Positions 8,769 to 18,381 of a stretch of DNA of 64,000 nucleotides are shown piece after piece. A program made the translations under genes and the position numbers. The notes under the pieces were generated by a model. That model saw only the letters and a list, made by a program, of their open reading frames with translations. It searched no databases and had not been told where the DNA came from. Each line of letters opens with the position of its first letter. The stretch's first letter is position 1. The DNA is from Marinobacter sp. S0848L (GTDB lineage: Bacteria; Pseudomonadota; Gammaproteobacteria; Pseudomonadales; Oleiphilaceae). The stretch is from the NCBI RefSeq assembly GCF_023016065.1, contig NZ_JALKAQ010000004.1, positions 40,462-104,461 on the forward strand, written 5' to 3'.

Positions 8769-10556
8769 ATGACCACACGCGCCCGCCATTCCAGCAGCTT
8801 CTCAGCCCTCGGCCGTCTGCTAAGATACGCGCGTGGCTACCGTCGAAACATTCTTTCCGCCACCGCTTGCTCCATCATCAACAAACTTTTTGATATCGCA
8901 CCGGAAATTCTCATCGGTGTTGCCATCGATGTGGTGGTGAACCAGGAGGAAAGCTTTGTTGCCGGATTAGGCTTCGACACCGCACAAGAGCAGATCACAA
9001 TTCTGGCGGTGCTCACCTTCTTTATTTGGGCTGGCGAATCGCTGTTTGAATATCTTTACCAAATTCTCTGGCGCAACCTGTCCCAACGCCTGCAGTCTGA
9101 CCTCAGGCAGGATGCCTATGAGCACGCACAACGCCTGGATATGAGTTTTTTTGAAGCCAACAGCTCCGGGCAGCTGGTCGCCACCATGAATGACGACGTA
9201 AACCAACTGGAACGTTTTCTGGATGGCGGTGCCAATGCGATGATCCAGGTAGGGGTCACCGTTGTGGCAGTTGGCGCGGTGTTCCTCGTATTATCACCAT
9301 TGATCGCCCTGCTGGCATTCACCCCAATCCCTCTGATTATATGGGGAGCGTTTTATTTTCAGCGCAAGGCCGGCCCTCTCTACTCCGACGTGCGGGAAAA
9401 GGTGGGCGATCTGTCCAGCCGGCTGGCCAATAACCTGGGTGGCATCGCCACCATCAAGAGTTTCACCGCAGAGCAACGGGAAGCAAAGCGTCTTAAAGAC
9501 GCCAGTGAAGCCTACGTGCAAGCCAACCGACGCGCCATTCGGGTCAGTTCTGCGTTCATTCCAGTGATTCGTATGGCAATACTGGCGGGTTTCCTGGCCA
9601 CCTTTACAGTGGGCGGTATGATGGCACTGGAAGGCAGTCTAAATGTGGGCGCTTACGGGGTACTGGTGTTTCTTACTCAACGCCTGTTGTGGCCAATGAC
9701 CGGCCTTGCAGAAGTGATCGACCTATTTGAACGGGCCATGGCCAGTACCCGGCGCATTCTCGACCTGCTCGCTGAGCCAATGAGCGTTCAGGATGAAGCT
9801 GATACTCCCTTGCAACAACCGGTGCGCGGGGAAGTCGCCTTCGATCAGGTGAGCTTCCGTTATACTAGCAATGGCGCGGGGGTTCACGGCATAACCCTGA
9901 ACATACCAGCGGGCCACACACTGGCGCTGGTCGGTGCGACCGGTTCCGGAAAATCAACGCTGATTAAACTACTGCTACGCTTTTACGATACGTCTGACGG
10001 TAACATCCGTATCGATGGCCAACCCATTCGCACGATCAGCTTGAAATCTCTGCGTGAGGCCATCGGACTGGTCAGTCAGGATGTCTACTTATTTGAAGGA
10101 AGCATTCGGGACAATTTGGCCTATGGCAAGCCCAGCGCCACCGACGACGAGATTATCGAAGCTGCGCGTACGGCGGAAGCATGGTCCTTTATCGAGAACC
10201 TGCCTGACGGTTTGGCGACACAAGTTGGAGAGCGTGGTATTCGCCTTTCTGGTGGCCAGCGTCAGCGGCTTTCACTCGCCAGAGCGCTATTAAAAAACCC
10301 ACCGATTTTGGTGCTGGACGAAGCAACCAGTGCGGTCGACAACGAAACCGAAGCCGCCATCCAGCGTTCATTAAAACGCATCGGCCATAACCGCACCGTT
10401 ATTATGATCGCTCACCGGCTTTCTACAATTGTGGATGCCGACACCATTGCCGTGGTCGAGAACGGGCAGATCACTGAACAAGGAAACCACAACAGTCTGA
10501 TCGCTGATGGCGGTTCCTATGCGGCTCAGTGGCGCGTTCAAACCGGGCAAATTTGA
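8769..10556 (+). CDS. ABC exporter, fused permease and ATPase
   Basis: I choose the ATG at 8769 (MTTRARHSSS), which has the site AGAAGGAAG, over an ATG 63 bases upstream that lacks one. The 595-residue half-transporter has an N-terminal six-helix exporter domain (about 20-330) and an ATPase domain with Walker A GATGSGKST near 388, signature LSGGQRQRLS and Walker B ILVLDEATSAVD, then the H-loop IAHRLST. It would dimerise in the inner membrane and export lipids, peptides or small molecules. The substrate is unknown. It ends 22 bases before the Fur-like box of the iron-siderophore operon; a link to siderophore traffic is possible, but there is no siderophore synthetase here. Confidence 0.85.
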   Translation: MTTRARHSSSFSALGRLLRYARGYRRNILSATACSIINKLFDIAPEILIGVAIDVVVNQEESFVAGLGFDTAQEQITILAVLTFFIWAGESLFEYLYQILWRNLSQRLQSDLRQDAYEHAQRLDMSFFEANSSGQLVATMNDDVNQLERFLDGGANAMIQVGVTVVAVGAVFLVLSPLIALLAFTPIPLIIWGAFYFQRKAGPLYSDVREKVGDLSSRLANNLGGIATIKSFTAEQREAKRLKDASEAYVQANRRAIRVSSAFIPVIRMAILAGFLATFTVGGMMALEGSLNVGAYGVLVFLTQRLLWPMTGLAEVIDLFERAMASTRRILDLLAEPMSVQDEADTPLQQPVRGEVAFDQVSFRYTSNGAGVHGITLNIPAGHTLALVGATGSGKSTLIKLLLRFYDTSDGNIRIDGQPIRTISLKSLREAIGLVSQDVYLFEGSIRDNLAYGKPSATDDEIIEAARTAEAWSFIENLPDGLATQVGERGIRLSGGQRQRLSLARALLKNPPILVLDEATSAVDNETEAAIQRSLKRIGHNRTVIMIAHRLSTIVDADTIAVVENGQITEQGNHNSLIADGGSYAAQWRVQTGQI

Positions 10557-10578
10557 GCACCTCACACTAAAACTCATT

Positions 10579-10597
10579 GATAGCAATTATCATTTAG
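10579..10597 (+). promoter_or_regulatory. Fur-like box upstream of fhuC-type operon
   Basis: GATAGCAATTATCATTTAG matches 12 of 19 positions of the classical Fur consensus by eye, with the right half nearly perfect. It lies 36 bases before the ATPase start, as expected for repression by Fe(II)-Fur. Confidence 0.65.
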
Positions 10598-10632
10598 ATT
10601 ACCCTCCCATGCACACGAACAGGGGGATCTGA

Positions 10633-11406
10633 ATGCCGGCATTTTTTGATGTGCGAAATCTTGGCGTCCGCATCGGCGCCACCGCCATTCTCCAGGAAAT
10701 CAACCTGGCCTTTGATGAAGGCCAGGTTACCGCTTTGCTTGGCCACAACGGCTCGGGCAAATCGACATTGCTGAAAACATTGGCCAGACAACTCCCGGCC
10801 AATGCCGGTGAGGTCATGCTGGAGGGAAAGACTGCCAAGAGCCTCGGCGCCCGAGCTTTTGCGCGAATCGTGGGTTACCTTCCCCAGCATCCGCCGGGCA
10901 CCGATGGCCTTACAGTAAGGGAGCTGATTGCCCTGGGCCGCTACCCTTGGCGAGGCCCTCTGGGCCGTTTAAGTGAGGAAGACCACACGCTGGTTGATCA
11001 GGCCATTGCCGACACGGACCTTAAACCCTTCGAACACCGTTCTGTGGATACTCTTTCAGGCGGCGAACGTCAGCGCGCCTGGATCGCTATGCTGCTGGCC
11101 CAGCAAACCCGCTGTTTGCTGCTGGACGAGCCCATTTCGGCGCTGGACGTAAAGCATCAGGTGGAAACCTTACGATTGGTACAACGGTTGGCCAAACAGC
11201 GAGCTTTGACGGTCATTGTTGTGCTGCATGATGTTGATCTTGCAGCTCGATTCTGTGACCGTCTGGTTGCTCTGAAAGCAGGCGCAGTCGTAGCAGATGG
11301 AACCCCGGCCGATGTTATGAACAGCCAAATTCTTGAAACCATCTACAGTGTGCAAATGGGTGTCATGGAGCGAGCCCCTGGACAATGGGTTTCCTATGTC
11401 CATTAA
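10633..11406 (+). CDS. fhuC: Ferric-siderophore ABC transporter ATPase (FhuC/FecE type)
   Basis: The 257-residue ATPase has Walker A GHNGSGKST near 36-44, the Q-loop region YLPQHPPGTDGLTV, signature LSGGERQRAW near 140 and Walker B CLLLDEPISALD near 160. Sequence and size are those of the iron-chelate importer ATPases. It drives import across the inner membrane for the binding protein and permease encoded next. It is first in the operon behind a Fur-like box and the site GGGGGATCTGA. The next ATG lies inside its end (11-base overlap), implying coupled translation. The symbol follows the fhuCDB arrangement; the true substrate may be another hydroxamate or catecholate siderophore. Confidence 0.85.
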   Translation: MPAFFDVRNLGVRIGATAILQEINLAFDEGQVTALLGHNGSGKSTLLKTLARQLPANAGEVMLEGKTAKSLGARAFARIVGYLPQHPPGTDGLTVRELIALGRYPWRGPLGRLSEEDHTLVDQAIADTDLKPFEHRSVDTLSGGERQRAWIAMLLAQQTRCLLLDEPISALDVKHQVETLRLVQRLAKQRALTVIVVLHDVDLAARFCDRLVALKAGAVVADGTPADVMNSQILETIYSVQMGVMERAPGQWVSYVH

Positions 11407-12322
11407 TCCAAAAACGCTGCTACTCGGGGCACTTTTTCTCGCACTACCCGCCTTCGGGATGAGCCAGACCTGGAATCATGAGGGAGGCACGCTGAAGCTC
11501 GATGCTCCCCCAAAGCGCATTGTGGCACTAAACTGGGCAGCCACAGAGACCCTTCTTTTACTAGGGATCACCCCCGTCGGCGTGGCCGATAAGACGGGTT
11601 ACAGTACTTGGGTGAGCAAACCGGAACTGCCCGACGACGTCGCCAACGTGGGCACGCGTGTTGCGCCTAGCCTGGAAGCGATTGCCGAACTGAAGCCGGA
11701 TTTGATTGTCACCAGTACAGAAATCGCACCCGCCCACGAGCTGCTGGAGCAAATTGCTCCAACCTACGTCATCAGCGTATACAAACCCGACTCCCGCCCC
11801 TTCGAAAAAGCGCGGGAAATGCTTCTGGTCCTCAGCGATATTCTTGACCGGGAAGGCCGTGCTAAAACCGTTCTGGCCAACATCAACCAAACATTGGAAC
11901 AACAGCGCGACCGGTTGGACCGTGCAAACGTAACGGACATTCCGATTGCACTCGTTAGCTTTCAGGACAATCGTCATGTGCGAATCTACACCAAAGACAG
12001 CCTGTATCAGGCAGCATTGGATAGCCTTGGGCTGACTAATGCATGGCCGAATCACGGCAACTACTGGGGCTTCGCGTCCATTGGTCTCGAGTCCGTGGCA
12101 CGAATTCCAAACAGCCGCTTGGTCGTCATTGAACCGCTTGTACCGGGGCTTGCCGATAGTCTGGAAGAGAGCCCATTCTGGACCTATCTTCCGCCAGTAA
12201 GAAACCAACAGATTTATCAGATCCCCAGCGCTTGGTCTTTTGGTGGCGTGCATCAGGTCAAAAGCCTGGCCGTAACGCTCACCGACGCTCTGCTAAAAGG
12301 GGGCAGCACCAATGTCCGGTGA
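11396..12322 (+). CDS. fhuD: Periplasmic iron-siderophore binding protein (FhuD type)
   Basis: The start at 11396 gives a signal peptide (MSINPKTLLLGALFLALPAF, cleaved near GMSQTW); a longer frame upstream would lie within fhuC. No lipobox is seen, so the 308-residue protein should be soluble in the periplasm. It has the class III binding-protein layout with PKRIVALNWAATETLLLLG near the N-terminus, ELKPDLIVTS in the first lobe and SIGLESVARIPNSRLVVIEP in the second. It captures the ferric siderophore after the outer-membrane receptor and delivers it to the permease. It overlaps the ATPase gene before it and the permease gene after it. Confidence 0.85.
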   Translation: MSINPKTLLLGALFLALPAFGMSQTWNHEGGTLKLDAPPKRIVALNWAATETLLLLGITPVGVADKTGYSTWVSKPELPDDVANVGTRVAPSLEAIAELKPDLIVTSTEIAPAHELLEQIAPTYVISVYKPDSRPFEKAREMLLVLSDILDREGRAKTVLANINQTLEQQRDRLDRANVTDIPIALVSFQDNRHVRIYTKDSLYQAALDSLGLTNAWPNHGNYWGFASIGLESVARIPNSRLVVIEPLVPGLADSLEESPFWTYLPPVRNQQIYQIPSAWSFGGVHQVKSLAVTLTDALLKGGSTNVR

Positions 12323-14342
12323 AGCAACCCTGACAACACCGGGTCGTCCGAAAATGCCCACCCGGCTTCCGGCAACCGTTGTCCTGCTATGCTTATTGGC
12401 TTTTCTGGCCAGCGCACTGCCGTGGCTTCAGCAACTCTCCCCCCTACAACTTGTCTCGGCTTTTTGGACCTACGACGGCGATCAATACGCCTCGGTCTTG
12501 GCGCATTTTTCCTGGGCACCCAGAATATCCATGGCATTGCTGATCGGCTGCGCACTCGGCCTTTCAGGGGCGGTTACCCAACAGGTACTGGGCAATCCCC
12601 TTGCCTCGCCTACCACTTTGGGGGTGGAATCCGGCGGCCAGTTTGGAATCACGATGGCGACATTGTTTGCCCCCGGCCTACTGGCTTTGAGCCCAGACAT
12701 AGCCGCGGTGGCCGGCGGCCTTCTTGCTATAGGCCTTGTTATTCTTCTTACCTGGCGACTGGGTTTCTCGCCGGTGAGCGTCATTCTGGCCGGACTGGTT
12801 GTGACGTTCTTTCTGGGCGCCATCAACATGGCCTTGCTTTTACTCAAAGGTGAATGGCTGGGCAACCTATTTATTTGGGGGGCCGGCTCGCTTGCACAGA
12901 ATAACTGGTCTCCCTTCTTCGACCTTTTACCCAAGGTACTGATCATTGCCACACTGATGCTGACCTTAATACGCCCGCTGCAACTGCTGCAGCTGGGCCA
13001 AACGTCAGCAAACGCACTAGGTGCGAAAGTATCACTGCTACGCGCAACAGCCCTGTTTCTGGTAGTGGCCATGACATCGGTCGTGGTCAGCAGGGTAGGT
13101 GTCGTCGCATTTGTGGGGCTGGCTGCCCCCGTGCTGGCGCGCTTGCTAGGCGCCCGAACGCTAACAGAACGGCTATTCTGGAGCACTCTGGCTGGAGCTG
13201 GCATTCTCCTGGCGGCCGACACCCTCGCGTATTGGACAACGTCTCTCAGTGGCGATTCACTCGTGCCCACTGGCACCACCACAGCCCTTATAGGCGGACC
13301 AATTATCCTTCTGGCGTTACAAGGATTCCGCAACGCCCACCATATGCCGGACCATGACGCCAGCCCCACCGGTTTATTACCCCCTCGTCGTAATCCGTTC
13401 CAGGTAGCAGGGCTGCTAACCGCTTTATTGGTCATAACAATTGTTCTCTCAATGAGCTGGTCACCGGGATTGGAAAGCTGGAACTGGACCCCTTTTGCGC
13501 AATGGACAGATGCTTGGGTATGGCGGGGCCCCCGATTAATGGCAGCAATTCTGGCCGGCATGGCGCTAGGAATGGCTGGCACATTAATCCAGAGAATGAC
13601 AGGGAACCCCATGGGTAGCCCCGAACTGCTTGGTATCAGCGGTGGCGCCGCCTTAGTCATGGTGACACTCGCCCTGACGGGACTGGATTTGGGGCGCGCT
13701 GGTCAACTTGCAGCTGCGACCCTCGGTGCATGTGGAGCTCTTGGACTGTTATTGCTACTAGCTCGGAAACACCGTTTCTCGGGTAATCAACTGCTATTGG
13801 GAGGCCTGGCACTGTACGTGTTTATGGATGCTGGGCTGCGCCTCGTTATGGCCACCGGCGGTACCGTTGCCTCACAATTATTGAACTGGATGTACGGCTC
13901 CACTTGGTTGATTTCCGAAATGGAGGCATTCGGTCTGTTAGCTTTGGTAGTCGGCCTTGGTGGCCTGACTCTGCTCACTCTTCGCCCCCTGACCCTCTTA
14001 CCTCTGGGGGAAACCTCCGCTTCCGCTCTTGGCCTTCAGGTACCCCGTGCACGACTTTTACTGTTGCTGCTCGCGGCCGCATTGACGGCTGCCGCAACGG
14101 TCGTCATCGGCCCCTTAAGTTTCGTGGGGCTCATTGCCCCTCACCTGGCCCGCGTCCTAGGCCAACAAACCGTGGGGAAGCAGCTGATCGCCGCTGCGCT
14201 GGCTGGTGGTTTATTGCTCGCAATCGCGGACTACTTAGCTCGGATTCTGGTTTACCCGAACCAACTACCCGCGGGGCTACTGGCTGCTCTGGTTGGCGGC
14301 TTATATTTTCTTTGGGGGCTGGGTCGTCATGGTAAAAACTGA
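12312..14342 (+). CDS. fhuB: Iron-siderophore ABC permease, fused double domain (FhuB type)
   Basis: The 676-residue protein is two FecCD-type permeases in tandem, as in E. coli FhuB (660). Repeated landmarks occur in both halves: LGNPLASPTTLGVESG and TGNPMGSPELLGISGG, RPLQLLQLGQTSANALG and RPLTLLPLGETSASALG, FVGLAAPVLARLL and FVGLIAPHLARVLG. About 20 hydrophobic helices are expected. It forms the whole inner-membrane channel as one chain with two ATPase subunits. The start overlaps the end of the binding-protein gene by 11 bases, and its own end overlaps the FhuF-like gene. The fused form favours an Fhu-type hydroxamate system over Fec/Fep systems, which use two separate permeases. Confidence 0.9.
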   Translation: MSGEATLTTPGRPKMPTRLPATVVLLCLLAFLASALPWLQQLSPLQLVSAFWTYDGDQYASVLAHFSWAPRISMALLIGCALGLSGAVTQQVLGNPLASPTTLGVESGGQFGITMATLFAPGLLALSPDIAAVAGGLLAIGLVILLTWRLGFSPVSVILAGLVVTFFLGAINMALLLLKGEWLGNLFIWGAGSLAQNNWSPFFDLLPKVLIIATLMLTLIRPLQLLQLGQTSANALGAKVSLLRATALFLVVAMTSVVVSRVGVVAFVGLAAPVLARLLGARTLTERLFWSTLAGAGILLAADTLAYWTTSLSGDSLVPTGTTTALIGGPIILLALQGFRNAHHMPDHDASPTGLLPPRRNPFQVAGLLTALLVITIVLSMSWSPGLESWNWTPFAQWTDAWVWRGPRLMAAILAGMALGMAGTLIQRMTGNPMGSPELLGISGGAALVMVTLALTGLDLGRAGQLAAATLGACGALGLLLLLARKHRFSGNQLLLGGLALYVFMDAGLRLVMATGGTVASQLLNWMYGSTWLISEMEAFGLLALVVGLGGLTLLTLRPLTLLPLGETSASALGLQVPRARLLLLLLAAALTAAATVVIGPLSFVGLIAPHLARVLGQQTVGKQLIAAALAGGLLLAIADYLARILVYPNQLPAGLLAALVGGLYFLWGLGRHGKN

Positions 14343-15132
14343 AGCAGGTCACCAATGGCTGGCAGACTACCACCATCTCGCCGCAAGCGAAGGCATCAAG
14401 CCGAGCGCATTGCTTAAAAGCGACACGCTATCGGATATCCACCCTCAGTCAACGCTGTTTTCGCTGGCACAGCTATTAGAAAGCCCCGGCCTTATATGGC
14501 AAACAATCCAGAACAATTATCCGGACGCCGACCACCCGCGAATCCGAAAAGCCCGGGTTTCAGTGCTGCAACAGGACCTTGCCCTACAGATTATCTGGCC
14601 CTTGGTTATCCGACTGTTCCGAGACGGTCATACCATTGCCCTGAATCCAGACCAGGTTTTCCTATGTTGGAAAGACAATGATCTAACTTGGTTTCACCTT
14701 GCCAACAGTTCTGAGCCGCTAGAGACGCACGCATTTATTCACGGGTTAAGCAAACAGCTGCAGAACTGGTATCCGATTTTTCGCCACGAGCTAGGAGTCA
14801 GCCCCGGCGCATACTGGAGCAGCTTCGGGTTGGCGCTTGGCGCGCCCTATTCAATGATATGGAATCAGGTGAACCCAGAAGCTCTGTGTAAGCAAGCCAA
14901 TCACTGGCTAGCGCAGTTTAACTGCGAAGCCAACAACCATATTGACTGGATCCCCGCGGAATTCAGCCAACACATGTGCGCCATTCCTCAACGTCGGGGC
15001 TGTTGCCTGAAATATCTACTGCCAGAAGAAGGATATTGCGGAACCTGCGGCGTTCATCGCAAGGAGCGAATGGCGCAAATTGAGACCCAGCAATCGATCC
15101 CTCAGGCTCGGAAAAATGTACGATCATGCTGA
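14329..15132 (+). CDS. fhuF: FhuF-like ferric siderophore reductase
   Basis: The start at 14329 (MVKTEAGHQW) lies in the last codons of fhuB; an upstream ATG in frame would extend into the permease gene without a reason to prefer it. The 267-residue product ends with the FhuF [2Fe-2S] cysteine pattern C-C-x10-C-x2-C (GCCLKYLLPEEGYCGTCGVH). FhuF-type proteins reduce ferric hydroxamates in the cytoplasm so that iron is released as Fe(II). Its place directly after the permease gene fits a role after import. The gene overlaps the AraC regulator start by about 17 bases. Confidence 0.85.
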   Translation: MVKTEAGHQWLADYHHLAASEGIKPSALLKSDTLSDIHPQSTLFSLAQLLESPGLIWQTIQNNYPDADHPRIRKARVSVLQQDLALQIIWPLVIRLFRDGHTIALNPDQVFLCWKDNDLTWFHLANSSEPLETHAFIHGLSKQLQNWYPIFRHELGVSPGAYWSSFGLALGAPYSMIWNQVNPEALCKQANHWLAQFNCEANNHIDWIPAEFSQHMCAIPQRRGCCLKYLLPEEGYCGTCGVHRKERMAQIETQQSIPQARKNVRSC

Positions 15133-16075
15133 ACACCGCACTTACCGCATTGGCGATTTTCGGGCAATTGGCGCGAAGTTCGACATCGACTATCACTTTC
15201 CCAACATCTCGCAAACCGAGGCCGGGTCGGATCAAACCATCATCGCGGAAGGTGAAATCTCCGAGCACGCTCTGAGCTCCGGCTTCCGGTTCACCTTTTC
15301 CCAACTAAGTATCCGCCAGCCCTACAAATCGGTATCACTGGGTCACGCACCTTTGTTGATGCTGCTGGTCCTTGAAGGCCATGTTCATTTAAAAATCGGA
15401 GCCTTGGAGAAAAAATTGGGGTCGGGCAGCGCTGTGACTATGCAGCTGCATCCTGAGTATCCATTACAAGCCACGCAGATGTCCCAGCAGCGCCTTAACA
15501 CTGTGACACTTGCATTTGATCCGAAAGGAGCAAATGTGGGGCGAGCCGCCCCGCCGACACTGCTACGGCTGCTCACCCTTATCCATGAACCTCTTCATGT
15601 TTGGTCTCTGCCGGATTTTCTCATAACGCAACTGACAAACAACTATCCGCCAGATCTGCCAGACCTACAGCAGTCTTTACTACTGGAAGGCTTGGCCCTC
15701 CAATTGACAGGCTTAGGGCTACCGAAAAGCAACACCCGAACCCACGCAACGGACGTCGTTTCCAACCCTCAGCGCGAGCGCCTCGAATTGGTACGTCAAA
15801 AACTGGAATTCGCCCCGCATCAAAACTACTCGTTTTCAGAACTGGCACGGATAGCGGCGATGAGTCCCAGCAGTCTGAGAAGCAAATTTCGCGCTACGTA
15901 CGGGCTATCCCCTTTCGACTATCTTCGCCGTCACCGACTGGAACTGGCCCGACAATACCTCAGCCAAGGCTTCAGCGTTCAACAAACCGCACACAAAGTG
16001 GGCTACCGCCACGCCACCAACTTTGCCACCGCATTTCGCCATGAATTCGGGGTTTCACCGAAAGATAGCCAGTGA
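15116..16075 (+). CDS. AraC-family regulator, PchR-like
   Basis: The 319-residue protein (start MYDHAEHR at 15116; an in-frame ATG 36 bases earlier is possible) has a variable N-terminal ligand domain and a C-terminal pair of helix-turn-helix motifs (FSELARIAAMSPSSLRSKF and SVQQTAHKVGYRHATNFATA). The layout SLRSKFRATYGLSPFDYLRRH resembles PchR/YbtA-type regulators that sense an imported siderophore and activate its receptor and uptake genes. That role fits its position at the end of the uptake operon and just before the TonB receptor. The inducer is not deducible. Confidence 0.82.
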   Translation: MYDHAEHRTYRIGDFRAIGAKFDIDYHFPNISQTEAGSDQTIIAEGEISEHALSSGFRFTFSQLSIRQPYKSVSLGHAPLLMLLVLEGHVHLKIGALEKKLGSGSAVTMQLHPEYPLQATQMSQQRLNTVTLAFDPKGANVGRAAPPTLLRLLTLIHEPLHVWSLPDFLITQLTNNYPPDLPDLQQSLLLEGLALQLTGLGLPKSNTRTHATDVVSNPQRERLELVRQKLEFAPHQNYSFSELARIAAMSPSSLRSKFRATYGLSPFDYLRRHRLELARQYLSQGFSVQQTAHKVGYRHATNFATAFRHEFGVSPKDSQ

Positions 16076-16139
16076 CTCCGAAAATTGTGCTTAGCCATAG
16101 GTTTTTTGTCGTTTGTCATACCAAAGAACCAACTCGAAC

Positions 16140-16158
16140 GATAATAATTATCATTACC
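16140..16158 (+). promoter_or_regulatory. Fur box upstream of the TonB receptor
   Basis: GATAATAATTATCATTACC agrees with the 19-base Fur consensus at 16 positions by eye. It lies 24 bases before the receptor start. This is the strongest Fur site in the window and gives the receptor its own iron-repressed promoter. Confidence 0.85.
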
Positions 16159-16182
16159 AAAAATACTCGTTAGAGGTACATC

Positions 16183-18291
16183 ATGCTTGCCCGCTCACGA
16201 TTGTCGTTATCTATTGCAGTATGCCTTTCAAGCCTCGCTGGGGCGACACCAGCATTCGCTCAGGCTTTAGAAGAACAGCCTGTCCAGCAACTTGAGGCGC
16301 TGTCCGTTACTGCAACCCGAGGTGCAACCAAGACTGAGACACCGGTCATGGAAACGCCGCAAACCGTCAATGTCATTAGTCGTGAGGAGTGGCAAAAAAG
16401 GGGCGCCAAATCGGTCCAGCGAGCGGCGAGCTACACACCAGGAGCCAGTACCAGCCAAGTCGGCTCATCAAATCGCTACGATTACTTGGTGCTGCGAGGT
16501 TTCTCCAGTGGCAGCATCAACAACACATACTTAGATGGCCTTAAGGTTATGAACGATGGTGGTTCGTTCAGTTCTTTCGCCATTGATCCGTGGCTGTTGG
16601 AACGAATAGAGATTGTTAAGGGACCTACTTCAGTACTCTACGGGCAGAGCTCGCCTGGGGGTATTGTTGCCCTCACAAGCAAAAAACCTGAGTTCGAATT
16701 CGGCGGGGAAATACGTGCAACGCTCGGCAGCAATGCGCAGCGTGCTTTGGCCTTTGATGTTACCGGCCCGATGGATGACGACCGTCGAGTGGCGTATCGC
16801 CTAGCAGGAAAAATATCGGCCGCCGATGCCCAACAGGACCATGTCGAAGAAGAGCGACGGGTTATTGCCCCATCACTGACTTGGGATATAACCGACTATA
16901 CCTCTCTGACACTGCTCGCCTATCTGCAACGAGACCCTGAAGGAGGCTACCACAACGCGCTCCCCTATGAGGGCACCGTCGAATCCCGTAACGGTCAGAA
17001 AATCAGCAACACCTTCTTTGACGGCGAGCCGGGATATGAGAAATTCTCACGTGATATGACGATGGTCGGATATGATCTGGAACATGAGCTCAGCCCTAGT
17101 TGGACTGTTCGGCAGAGACTTCGCTTTTTGGAGTCTGATATATCTCTTGACCAGGTCTACGCTGCGGGTTGGGCCAGTGACACGGAACTAGCCCGTTACT
17201 ACTCCGGCGCCGAGGAAGATCTTGAAGCGATAACGATCGACAATCAAGTGGAAGGGTCCTTTTTTACTGCCAACGCCGAACACCGTGTGCTGGTGGGCGT
17301 GGATTACCAGCAAAGAGAAAATGATGTGGAATGGCTTTCTGCAGCGTTCCCTGCAATCGACGCGTTTAACCCTGTGTATGGTGCTGAGCCCACGGCAACG
17401 TATCCTGCCGTACGAAATCGTCGTGAAGTGAAGCAGGCAGGACTATACCTGCAAGATCAAATTAATCTGGATGGCTGGCACCTTAGCCTGGGCGGCCGAT
17501 ATGACCGGCTGGACATTGAGAATACTGACCTTGATAACGGTGGAACAAGCGAGCTTGACGAAACCCATTTTACCGGCCGCGCAGGATTGCTGTATCAATT
17601 TGAATCGGGTTTAGCACCTTACCTTTCGTATTCGACTTCGTTCTCTCCGAACGCCGTTGTTGGAGAAGATGGAAACCTGCTTGACCCAAGCACGGGCAAG
17701 CAAATCGAAACCGGCCTGAAATACCAGCCGGTCGGAACGAACGACCTGTACACCCTGTCCCTGTTCAAGATCAACCAGGACGATCTGGCAACCAAACTTC
17801 CGAATGAGAGTTTCAGCCGTGCCATCGGTGAGCTTCAGTCCCAAGGCGTGGAATTGGAGGCAAAAGCACAGCTGACAGAAAACCTGGATATTCAAGCCGG
17901 GTATGCGTACACAGAGGTGACTTTCGAAAAATCGGAGCCTTATCGGGAAGGTAACCAAGCCAGCCAGTCGCCGAAACATCATCTAACTCTTTGGACTGGC
18001 TATCGCTTCAACCAAGGAATACTGCGTGGTGCCCGTGCGGGACTGGGGATTCGACATCTCCGAGATATTCAGGCCGATGATGCCAATACGAAAGAGATTC
18101 CAAATTACACCTTGGTAGACATGGCGTTGTCATATAATTTTGCGCGCTTAGGGGCTCCCGGTGTTACCGCCCAACTCAACGTGAACAATCTACTGGACAA
18201 AGAGTATGTAGCTTCTTGCTACAATAGCCTGAATTACTGCTACTACGGCGCGGAGCGTGATGTAACAGCTTCGGTCTCGTACAAGTTTTAA
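16183..18291 (+). CDS. TonB-dependent ferric siderophore receptor
   Basis: The 702-residue outer-membrane protein has a signal peptide (LSLSIAVCLSSLAGATPAFA), a TonB-box-like EALSVTAT near residues 38-45, a plug domain (about 55-165: TPQTVNVISREEW, YDYLVLRGFSSGS, EIVKGPTSVLYGQSSPGG) and a 22-strand barrel ending in the aromatic VSYKF. The plug and the NNLLDKEYVASCYN stretch near the end are typical of FhuE/FoxA/FpvA-type hydroxamate or mixed siderophore receptors. It imports the ferric siderophore with TonB-ExbBD energy, for hand-over to the FhuD-type protein. It has no N-terminal signalling extension, so it is not a sigma/anti-sigma transducer. No terminator separates it from the upstream regulator, but it has a strong Fur box of its own. 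Confidence 0.92.
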   Translation: MLARSRLSLSIAVCLSSLAGATPAFAQALEEQPVQQLEALSVTATRGATKTETPVMETPQTVNVISREEWQKRGAKSVQRAASYTPGASTSQVGSSNRYDYLVLRGFSSGSINNTYLDGLKVMNDGGSFSSFAIDPWLLERIEIVKGPTSVLYGQSSPGGIVALTSKKPEFEFGGEIRATLGSNAQRALAFDVTGPMDDDRRVAYRLAGKISAADAQQDHVEEERRVIAPSLTWDITDYTSLTLLAYLQRDPEGGYHNALPYEGTVESRNGQKISNTFFDGEPGYEKFSRDMTMVGYDLEHELSPSWTVRQRLRFLESDISLDQVYAAGWASDTELARYYSGAEEDLEAITIDNQVEGSFFTANAEHRVLVGVDYQQRENDVEWLSAAFPAIDAFNPVYGAEPTATYPAVRNRREVKQAGLYLQDQINLDGWHLSLGGRYDRLDIENTDLDNGGTSELDETHFTGRAGLLYQFESGLAPYLSYSTSFSPNAVVGEDGNLLDPSTGKQIETGLKYQPVGTNDLYTLSLFKINQDDLATKLPNESFSRAIGELQSQGVELEAKAQLTENLDIQAGYAYTEVTFEKSEPYREGNQASQSPKHHLTLWTGYRFNQGILRGARAGLGIRHLRDIQADDANTKEIPNYTLVDMALSYNFARLGAPGVTAQLNVNNLLDKEYVASCYNSLNYCYYGAERDVTASVSYKF

Positions 18292-18311
18292 GTTAGTTAC
18301 CACTCTAAAAA

Positions 18312-18338
18312 CTCGGGCCTTCAACATGAGGGCCCGAG
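18312..18338. terminator. Terminator between the TonB receptor and the small Fur-linked gene
   Basis: A stem of eight G/C-rich pairs (CTCGGGCC / GGCCCGAG, 11-base loop) lies 21 bases after the receptor stop. Read on the minus strand it is followed by TTTTT, so it is best as terminator of the small minus-strand gene and may serve both convergent genes. Confidence 0.65.
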
Positions 18339-18381
18339 CAGTTTGTATATTAGGATAGAGGGTCAATCAGTAAATGGCCGC

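Noticed and set aside
12482..13660. Minus-strand frame of 392 residues within the permease gene
   Set aside because: It is antisense to fhuB, is rich in Ser/Pro/Arg, and shows no family motif. Such frames are common opposite GC-rich membrane-protein genes.
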